A stretch of 5,075 nt of DNA from Phycisphaerales bacterium (GTDB lineage: Bacteria; Pseudomonadota; Gammaproteobacteria; Competibacterales; Competibacteraceae), in contig JACSSB010000397.1 in the NCBI GenBank assembly GCA_014879435.1, forward strand, positions 1 to 5,075. Reading direction: 5' to 3'. Both the position numbers and the translations under genes were made by a program. The notes under the pieces were generated by a model. The model saw nothing but the letters and a program-made list of their open reading frames with translations. It was not told where the DNA came from and searched no databases. Positions 1-5,075 of this stretch are shown piece by piece (position 1 is the first letter of the stretch; the number at the start of each line of letters is the position of its first letter).

Positions 1-2612
1 AGGGTGTCGATGCGGCACAATACCGACACGGTTTCGCTCTGGCCATCCGCCCGCCGCACCATCAGCTTCAGCTGAGCGCGGGGTTTCAGTCCCTCCGCCA
101 CTCCATCCAGGTTGAAATACTCGGTTCCATCCAGGCCCAGGGTTTTGCGAGTGGTCCCTTCTGGGAACTGGAGCGGCAATACGCCCATTCCGATCAGATT
201 AGAGCGATGGATACGCTCGAAGCTCTCAGCGATCACGGCGCGTATCCCAAGCAGGTAAGTACCCTTGGCGGCCCAGTCGCGAGAGGAGCCGGTGCCGTAC
301 TCCTTCCCAGCCACGATCACCAGCGGTGTGCCCTCCTCCTGATAGCGCATGGCGGCATCATAAATGCTGAGCTGCTCACCACTGGGAATATGAACCGTCA
401 GGCCGCCCTCGACACCTGGTAGCATTTCGTTGTGAATGCGGATGTTGGCGAAAGTGCCGCGCATCATCACTTCATGGTTGCCGCGCCGTGCACCGTAGGA
501 ATTGAAATCGACTGGCTGTACCCCGTGTTCGATCAGATAACGACCAGCGGGCGAATCCGGTTTGATCGAACCGGCTGGAGAGATGTGGTCGGTGGTTACC
601 GAATCGCCGAGTAGAGCGAGACAGCGGGCATCCTGAATATCGGTGATGGCATCCGGTTCCGCCCGCATTCCAGTGAAAAAGGGCGGGTGGCGCACGTAGG
701 TCGAGTCATCGTCCCACGGGTAGGTCTGGCCGCCGGCTACGGCGATCTCTTGCCATTCCTTCGATCCCTCGAACACATTGGCATAGCGGGAGCGAAACAT
801 TTCCGGGGTCAGACAATCCGCCACGGTTTGCTGAACCTCAGCACTGGAGGGCCACAGATCCCGAAGATATACCTCTTGGCCATTGGAATCCCGGCCGATG
901 GGATCGTGGTAGAGATCGACCTTGAGTGAACCCGCTAACGCATAGGCCACCACCAGCGGTGGCGAGGCCAGATAGTTGGCTTTGACAAGGGGATTGATGC
1001 GCCCCTCGAAATTGCGGTTTCCAGAGAGCACCCCGCACACGCTCAGATCGTTGGCCTCGACCGCTGCCGCGATTGGTTTCGGCAGTGGTCCCGAATTACC
1101 AATGCAAGTGGTGCAGCCGTAGCCGACCAGATTGAAGCCAAGTGCGTCCAGTGCCGTTTGTAGATCGGCACGCTCCAGATAATCGGTGACTACTTGGGAG
1201 CCGGGAGCGAGTGAGGTTTTCACCCACGGTTTGACTTGCAGTCCACGCGCCACGGCGTTGCGGGCCAGCAGTCCGGCGGCCAGCATGACCGAGGGATTGG
1301 AGGTATTGGTACAACTGGTGATGGCGGCGATCACCACATGGCCATCTTCCAGTGCGTAGTCGGCTCCAGCCACCGGCGCGGTCTGGGGTGCGCGGTCGGT
1401 TTCCGCGAGGTAATCCGCAAAGCGGCTGGCGGCATCGGACAATGGAATCCGGTCCTGAGGCCGCCGGGGACCGGCCAGCGAAGGTTCGACCGTGCTGAGA
1501 TCCAGTTCGATATGGGCGGTGAACGACGGTTCTGGCTGGTTGGATTCACGCCATAGCCCTTGAGCTTTCGCATAGGCTTCGACCAGACGGACCTGATGTG
1601 GGTCGCGCCCGGAGAAAGTCAGATAGCGTAGGGTTTCTTCATCGATGGGGAAGAAGCCGCAGGTCGCGCCGTATTCTGGTGCCATGTTGGCGATAGTGGC
1701 GCGGTCGGCCAGCGGCAGATGATCGAGGCCAGGACCATAAAACTCCACGAACTTGCCAACCACACCCTGCTTGCGCAGCATCTGGGTCACGGTCAGCACC
1801 AGATCAGTGGCGGTCGCGCCCTCGCGTAACTGGCCGTTGAGCCGAACGCCCACCACTTCGGGAATCAGCATCGAAACCGGCTGGCCCAACATGGCGGCCT
1901 CAGCCTCGATTCCGCCCACGCCCCAGCCCAGTACGGCGAGGCCATTGATCATGGTGGTATGGCTATCGGTGCCCACTAAGGTATCAGGATAGGCCAGCGG
2001 ATGCCCTTCACCGGTTTGGGTTTCCACCCATACGGTTTGGGCAAGGTATTCCAGATTGACCTGATGGCAGATTCCGGTACCTGGCGGCACGACTTGGAAA
2101 TTGGTGAAAGCCTGTTGCCCCCAGCGCAGGAAGGCATAGCGTTCGCCGTTGCGTTCGAACTCGCGGCGGACGTTGTCCTGAAAAGCGCGCGGTGTACCGA
2201 ATTCATCGACCATGACCGAGTGGTCGATGACTAAATTGGCAGTGGTCAGCGGATTGATTCGGCCAGGATCGCCGCCCAGCGCCACCATCGCCTCACGCAT
2301 CGCCGCCAGATCGACGACGGCGGGCACACCGGTAAAATCTTGCATCAGCACCCGAGCGGGGCGGAAGGCGATTTCGTGATCGGACCCGCGCCGCTCCAGC
2401 CAAGCATGGACCGCCTTGATATCGTCCACAGTGACCGACTGGCCGTCCTCGAAACGCAGCAGGTTTTCTAGTAGTACCTTGAGGGAAAACGGTAGGCGGG
2501 ACAGATCACCGAGCCGATGTGCGGCTTCCTTCAAGCTGAAATAGTCGTATTGCTTGCCGTCGACGCTCAGGGTTTTACGCGTACAAAGTGTATCTTTATC
2601 GGTATGACTCAT
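1..2612 (-). CDS. acnA: Aconitate hydratase A (aconitase), C-terminus cut by window edge
   Basis: Interconverts citrate and isocitrate through cis-aconitate in the TCA and glyoxylate cycles; a cytosolic [4Fe-4S] enzyme. I read an uninterrupted frame of 870 codons from the ATG at 2612 to the left edge. Landmarks are QDFTGVPA (91-98), DHS (130-132), TDSHTT (215-220), the cluster cysteines in SCTNTSNPS (Cys434) and GCTTC (Cys500 and Cys503), DSVTTDH (670-676), and the swivel-domain substrate loop GTGSSRDWAAKGT with SSR at 776-778. The cysteine positions lie one residue from those of E. coli AcnA (435, 501, 504). E. coli AcnA has 891 residues, so only about 20 are missing here. The start is supported by GGAGG eight bases upstream. 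The N-terminal half (e.g. FSLKVLLENLLRF, 42-54) is of AcnA type rather than AcnB or the 2-methylcitrate-pathway AcnD. No frameshift or lost catalytic residue was seen. It is preceded by its own promoter and appears monocistronic within the window. Confidence 0.97.
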   Translation of the reverse strand, partial: MSHTDKDTLCTRKTLSVDGKQYDYFSLKEAAHRLGDLSRLPFSLKVLLENLLRFEDGQSVTVDDIKAVHAWLERRGSDHEIAFRPARVLMQDFTGVPAVVDLAAMREAMVALGGDPGRINPLTTANLVIDHSVMVDEFGTPRAFQDNVRREFERNGERYAFLRWGQQAFTNFQVVPPGTGICHQVNLEYLAQTVWVETQTGEGHPLAYPDTLVGTDSHTTMINGLAVLGWGVGGIEAEAAMLGQPVSMLIPEVVGVRLNGQLREGATATDLVLTVTQMLRKQGVVGKFVEFYGPGLDHLPLADRATIANMAPEYGATCGFFPIDEETLRYLTFSGRDPHQVRLVEAYAKAQGLWRESNQPEPSFTAHIELDLSTVEPSLAGPRRPQDRIPLSDAASRFADYLAETDRAPQTAPVAGADYALEDGHVVIAAITSCTNTSNPSVMLAAGLLARNAVARGLQVKPWVKTSLAPGSQVVTDYLERADLQTALDALGFNLVGYGCTTCIGNSGPLPKPIAAAVEANDLSVCGVLSGNRNFEGRINPLVKANYLASPPLVVAYALAGSLKVDLYHDPIGRDSNGQEVYLRDLWPSSAEVQQTVADCLTPEMFRSRYANVFEGSKEWQEIAVAGGQTYPWDDDSTYVRHPPFFTGMRAEPDAITDIQDARCLALLGDSVTTDHISPAGSIKPDSPAGRYLIEHGVQPVDFNSYGARRGNHEVMMRGTFANIRIHNEMLPGVEGGLTVHIPSGEQLSIYDAAMRYQEEGTPLVIVAGKEYGTGSSRDWAAKGTYLLGIRAVIAESFERIHRSNLIGMGVLPLQFPEGTTRKTLGLDGTEYFNLDGVAEGLKPRAQLKLMVRRADGQSETVSVLCRIDT

Positions 2613-2673
2613 GAGGCGATCCTCCAGGACTAAACAGAATTAAATATAGACAATAATTGGTAAATTCGCCTCA
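2612..2673 (-). repeat. Inverted repeat in acnA leader flanking the ribosome binding site
   Basis: The minus strand carries TGAGGCGA (2666-2673) and, 46 bases later, its exact reverse complement TCGCCTCA (2612-2619). The second arm fills the spacer between the GGAGG ribosome binding site (2621-2625) and the start codon and includes the A of ATG. The first arm begins about three bases after the predicted transcription start. Pairing in the mRNA would place the ribosome binding site at the end of the loop next to an eight-pair, GC-rich stem. This could limit initiation; the role is inferred, and a chance match cannot be excluded. Confidence 0.5.
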
Positions 2674-2682
2674 AAATATGGG

Positions 2683-2712
2683 GTTATAAAAGTTGGAATT
2701 ATTGATTGTCCA
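2683..2712 (-). promoter_or_regulatory. Predicted sigma70-type promoter of acnA
   Basis: On the minus strand TGGACA (2707-2712; five of six matches to TTGACA) is followed after 18 bases by TATAAC (2683-2688; five of six matches to TATAAT). Transcription would start near 2676, giving an acnA leader of roughly 64 bases. The region is AT-rich, unlike the flanking genes. The match is by eye; no start site is shown by the sequence alone, and weaker promoter-like hexamers lie nearer the gene. Confidence 0.55.
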
Positions 2713-2728
2713 AACTAAGGTTCAAACG

Positions 2729-2760
2729 ACCGCTGCTTCTCTCTCGGAGAGTAAGGCGGT
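2729..2760 (-). terminator. Hairpin just after the PAP2 stop; possible transcription terminator
   Basis: Immediately downstream of the phosphatase stop codon the minus strand can fold as ACCGC/GCGGT outer pairs, CTT/AAG middle pairs and a CTCTC/GAGAG inner stem with a CGA loop. That is 13 base pairs interrupted by a one-base and a two-base bulge. The following bases (CGTTTGAACC) make only a poor U tract, so this may be a weak intrinsic terminator or a 3'-end-protecting structure. It would separate the GT-PAP2 operon from acnA, whose predicted promoter lies just beyond it. Confidence 0.45.
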
Positions 2761-3300
2761 CTAGAATTGCAGGACCAAGGTTGCCAGCCCGCCGCCCAAC
2801 AAGGCTCCGGCGAGTACATCGCTGGGATAGTGCAGACCCAGCACCACCCGAGATAAGGCCACCAGCACGGTAAATGGAATGACCAGCCAGGCCAGTATTG
2901 GGTAAGCGCAAATCGCCACGATGCTAAACGAGACTGCATGCAGGGTGTGGCCAGAGGGAAAGCTGTATTCGTCCAGTGGGGCCACCGAAGCACGGATACG
3001 ATCATCATGACGGGCGTAGGGTCGCAAGCGGGTGGTACGGGATTTCAGCCATTTGTACAGCGCCAGCGCCAATCCCCCAGCGATCAGCATGCGTATCACG
3101 ACAGGCTGGGCGTTTTCTCCCAGGATCAGCAATAGGGCCAGCATCAAGGTGTACCAGAACACGCCATCACCTAGGCGGCTGACTACAGCGAATAAGCGCT
3201 CCAATTCGCGGCGTTGACTGGCCCGATTGAATCGCAGGCACCAGTTCAGATCCCATTCTGCCAACCGCCGCAATGGTGTTGCTTCAAGGCTTCTGTTCAT
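2761..3300 (-). CDS. PAP2-family membrane phosphatase
   Basis: A 179-residue member of the type 2 phosphatidic acid phosphatase superfamily, whose members hydrolyse phosphomonoesters or diphosphates of lipids such as phosphatidic acid, phosphatidylglycerol phosphate or undecaprenyl diphosphate. All three signature motifs are intact: KSRTTRLRP (Lys86, Arg93, Pro94; KX6RP), PSGH (115-118, with the general acid His118), and SRVVLGLHYPSD (Ser150, Arg151, nucleophile His157, Asp161; SRX5HX3D). Hydrophobic stretches near 48-60, 68-84, 120-136, 137-150 and 162-178 indicate an inner-membrane protein with roughly five helices, in a short family form. The start at 3300 was chosen because GAGGAG lies eight bases upstream and its ATG overlaps the glycosyltransferase stop as ATGA. 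A longer reading from 3423 would overlap that gene by over 120 bases with unconvincing sequence. The substrate is unknown; a lipid phosphate linked to the partner glycosyltransferase is the natural guess. Confidence 0.92.
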   Translation of the reverse strand: MNRSLEATPLRRLAEWDLNWCLRFNRASQRRELERLFAVVSRLGDGVFWYTLMLALLLILGENAQPVVIRMLIAGGLALALYKWLKSRTTRLRPYARHDDRIRASVAPLDEYSFPSGHTLHAVSFSIVAICAYPILAWLVIPFTVLVALSRVVLGLHYPSDVLAGALLGGGLATLVLQF

Positions 3301-4487
3301 GGTTCTCGCTCCTCGTAAGCCGATTCCAGATACCATTGTTCCAATCGCTGCCAAATACATTCCCAGTCGAATTCGAGTACTGCCTGACGGGCGGACTGCT
3401 TCAGGTTCTCGCGGAGTACGCAATCGTTGATTAGCCGGGTCGCCGATTCGATGAACGCGGCTTTATCACCGCACAGCACCAAGAGGCCACTTTCGCCATG
3501 AACGATATGGCGATGAGCGGCGGCGTAGTCGAAAGCTACCACCGCCAGTCCGCTGGCCATGGCTTCCAGGGTGACGTTGCCGAAGGTTTCGGTCAGGCTG
3601 GGGAAGAGAAAGAGGTCGGCCGATGCATAATGCCTCGCCAGATCCACACCGGTTCGGGTACCCGAAAATATGATTTCGGGATGACGGGCGTGCAGTCGCG
3701 CCGCCAGCGGGCCGTCACCGACCAGCACTAATCGGGTCGCTGGCCGAAGCGTGCGCAATGCACGATAGGCCGCCAATACCAGGGGTAGATTTTTCTCTGC
3801 CGCCAAGCGACCCACGTACAGCACCACCGGATCGGTCGGATTCGCTCCCCAGCTTTGGCGCAATGCCAAATCGCGCCGCGCTGGATCGAACAGTCGGGTA
3901 TCTACCCCGCGTGCCAGCACTTGCAGCTTACGAAAGCCCAAGGCGTGCAATTCCGTCGCCAATTCTTCGGTCGGTACCAGGGTGCGGTCGCTCTGATTAT
4001 GAAAGCGGCGCAGATAGGCCACGATAGGACGGGCCAACAGGCCCAAGCCGTAGTGCCGACTGTAAGCATGAAAATTAGTGTGAAAGTCGGAAAAGACAGG
4101 TAGATCCAAACGATGGGCCACCGCCAGTGCCGAATGGCCCAGTGGCCCCTCGGTGATGATGTGCACCACATCCGGTGGGGTCTGTCGCCAGCGTTCCAGC
4201 AGCAGACGCTTCGCAGGGAATCCCATGCGCATTTCTCGATAACACGGGAGAGAAGCACCGGCCACTGGCCACTCTTCCAGTGTTCCGTTTTGGCTTGGAG
4301 TGTCGTGCGAATGCTGGCGCGGTCGGAACAGTTGTACGGTATGGCCACGTGCAAGCAGACCATCGACCAATCGACCGATAGTTATGGCCACGCCATTGAC
4401 TTCGGGACGATAAGTCTCGGTGACTATAGCAATCCGCAACTGGCGTGGCGCGGGTGTAAGAAACGATGGGGTAGGAATAGCAATCAT
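3297..4487 (-). CDS. GT4-family glycosyltransferase (MgtA/SqdX/PimB-like)
   Basis: A GT-B fold retaining glycosyltransferase of 396 residues, expected to transfer a hexose from a nucleotide sugar to a lipid or glycan acceptor at the cytoplasmic face of the membrane. The N-terminal Rossmann half begins with LRIAIVTETYRPEVNGVA (17-34), containing the acceptor-side NG pair (31-32), and includes DFHTNFHAYSRHYG (134-147). The C-terminal half has GVDTRLFDP (194-202), the nucleotide-sugar-binding GRLAAEKN (226-233, Arg227 and Lys232), VGDGP (256-260) and the EX7E motif ETFGNVTLE (Glu300, Glu308). This pattern recalls GDP-mannose-dependent mannosyltransferases such as MgtA and sulfoquinovosyl transferases such as SqdX; donor and acceptor cannot be fixed from sequence. 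The start at 4487 gives normal family length, although its ribosome binding site is poor. The same frame continues upstream to an ATG at 4634, adding 49 residues that do not look like the family. The gene overlaps the PAP2 gene by four bases, so the two form an operon. Confidence 0.92.
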   Translation of the reverse strand: MIAIPTPSFLTPAPRQLRIAIVTETYRPEVNGVAITIGRLVDGLLARGHTVQLFRPRQHSHDTPSQNGTLEEWPVAGASLPCYREMRMGFPAKRLLLERWRQTPPDVVHIITEGPLGHSALAVAHRLDLPVFSDFHTNFHAYSRHYGLGLLARPIVAYLRRFHNQSDRTLVPTEELATELHALGFRKLQVLARGVDTRLFDPARRDLALRQSWGANPTDPVVLYVGRLAAEKNLPLVLAAYRALRTLRPATRLVLVGDGPLAARLHARHPEIIFSGTRTGVDLARHYASADLFLFPSLTETFGNVTLEAMASGLAVVAFDYAAAHRHIVHGESGLLVLCGDKAAFIESATRLINDCVLRENLKQSARQAVLEFDWECIWQRLEQWYLESAYEEREP

Positions 4488-4649
4488 GCCTGCACTATGG
4501 CGGGTCCATGCAAAACTATGATGAAGCGAACATGATGATCTGATGACAGGTGGTGGAGGGGCGCTAGTTATCAATGGATGGGCAACGGTGAGAGTGATGT
4601 GAAATAGTGCTTGCCCATTTTCTACTGAAATCATTACTGTGAAATAACT
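4488..4649 (-). other. Leader region of the glycosyltransferase; no supported gene
   Basis: The glycosyltransferase frame remains open here back to an ATG at 4634, but the 49 encoded residues are rich in His, Ser and Pro, carry no family motif, and that ATG also lacks a clear ribosome binding site. I therefore treat the stretch as an untranslated leader or promoter region. No strong sigma70 promoter was found by eye. GATAAT at 4653-4658 on the minus strand resembles a -10 box but lacks a matching -35. Base composition changes from gene-like GC content to AT-rich at the right side of this interval. Confidence 0.4.
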
Positions 4650-5075
4650 TCAATTATCTATGCAAGATATAGATAAGTTGATACTCATATAATCTGGTAT
4701 GGTTCCTTCATCTACAGGGGCGTTACAAAAATAGTAATAATCTCCATCTAAAGGGCGGATTGCCTTTCCTATTACATAACTTTGGTTAAAATAAATATAA
4801 GCAGTCCATGACCATGTTAATCCTGGAAATTTAAATGGCGTATATAATGCGTAACTTTTATCTTGTAATTTTAAAAGCCTAAACCCTTTTATTTTTGCGC
4901 CTTATTTAAGATTTTTATGGCTTCAGCAACATGCATTCCAATAGGGATTTCATTATATATTTTCGTTAAATATAACCTAGAATTTTGCTTTGACTTAGAA
5001 AAAAATAAGGTTCTTCGAGGATTGTTGTGGATCTGATCGTCCGGGATCGATTTTGGTCTATCAAACCGACGGATG
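4650..5075 (-). pseudogene. Unrecognised AT-rich gene, frameshifted; 5' part outside window
   Basis: Two minus-strand frames together read as one plausible protein. The first enters at the right edge and gives 61 residues, ending KIYNEIPIGMHVAEAIKI and then LNKAQK before a TAA at 4889-4891. The second frame continues with KGFRLLKLQDKSYALYTPF, a Trp/Tyr/Phe-rich middle (TWSWTAYIYF), DGDYYYFCNAP, and ends NLSISCIDN at the TGA at 4650-4652. Adding one A to the run of five A at 4892-4896 joins them without a break, giving about 141 residues. The second frame has an in-frame stop at 4902-4904 and no early start codon, so it is unlikely to be translated alone. The IPIGM-x-VAEAIKIL segment suggests a small helix like those opening many short accessory proteins, but I recognise no family. 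It may be a decayed gene, a sequencing error, or less likely programmed frameshifting. Codon use is strongly AT-rich compared with the neighbours, suggesting acquired DNA. Confidence 0.6.
4654..4676. repeat. Perfect 8-bp palindromic arms with 7-base loop at end of broken gene
   Basis: TTATCTAT and its reverse complement ATAGATAA are separated by seven bases and lie within the last codons of the frameshifted gene, 20 bases before the upstream ATG at 4634. The stem is AT-only apart from one pair and is followed on the minus strand by no clean T tract, so it is a poor intrinsic terminator. It could equally be a regulator-binding site ahead of the glycosyltransferase operon, or chance in AT-rich DNA. 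Confidence 0.35.

Noticed and set aside
207..2234. Several 60-106-codon plus-strand open frames opposite acnA
   Set aside because: They are antisense shadows of the intact aconitase frame, with no recognisable motif.
2613..2676. Iron-responsive element in the acnA leader
   Set aside because: No CAGUGN hexaloop on a short stem was found; the only structure seen is the long-range inverted repeat reported.
3301..3423. Longer N-terminus for the PAP2 phosphatase (ATG at 3423, 220 residues)
   Set aside because: It lies inside the glycosyltransferase in another frame, adds Arg-rich non-family sequence, and the ATG at 3300 has a strong ribosome binding site and the ATGA overlap.
3902..4535. Open frames of 140 and 153 codons overlapping the glycosyltransferase in other frames
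   Set aside because: The glycosyltransferase frame carries all family motifs through this interval; the others are low-complexity, Trp/Cys/His/Arg-rich translations typical of out-of-frame reading.
4889..4897. Canonical programmed -1 frameshift site in the AT-rich gene
   Set aside because: The codons CAA AAA preceded by G do not fit X XXY YYZ, no clear downstream pseudoknot or hairpin was seen, and five A is short for transcriptional slippage. Mutation or sequencing error is more likely.
5018..5075. Possible transposon end or start of a plus-strand gene at the right edge
   Set aside because: Composition rises and a short plus-strand frame is open, but there is no start codon with a ribosome binding site, no terminal repeat and too little sequence to judge.

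Overview
The window looks like chromosomal DNA from a moderately GC-rich proteobacterium, most likely a gammaproteobacterium. The aconitase reads very close to the AcnA type of that group; this is judged from remembered family sequence, not from a search. Every gene I can support lies on the minus strand, so the region reads from right to left.

Layout in reading order: (1) 4650-5075 is an AT-rich stretch (about 30% GC where counted) holding the 3' part of an unrecognised gene that runs in from the right edge. It is broken by an apparent single-base frameshift in a run of five A. (2) 4488-4649 is a leader region without a clear gene. (3) 3297-4487 encodes a GT4-type glycosyltransferase of about 396 residues. 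(4) 2761-3300 encodes a 179-residue PAP2-family membrane phosphatase whose start codon overlaps the glycosyltransferase stop (ATGA), so the two are translationally coupled. (5) 2613-2760 is an intergenic region with a hairpin just after the phosphatase stop, a good sigma70-like promoter, and an inverted repeat whose near arm sits between the ribosome binding site and the aconitase start codon. (6) 1-2612 is acnA, aconitate hydratase, complete at its N-terminus and cut by the left edge about 20 residues before its expected end.

The glycosyltransferase and phosphatase probably work together at the inner membrane on a lipid or lipid-linked sugar. The GT would add a hexose from a nucleotide sugar to a lipid acceptor, and the PAP2 enzyme would remove a phosphate from a lipid phosphate or diphosphate. 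The substrates cannot be read from the sequence. Aconitase is an independent TCA-cycle gene with its own promoter.

I found no RNA gene, CRISPR array or recognisable mobile element. No convincing new system is present. The points most worth a second look are the frameshifted AT-rich gene, the acnA leader inverted repeat and the coupled GT-PAP2 pair.
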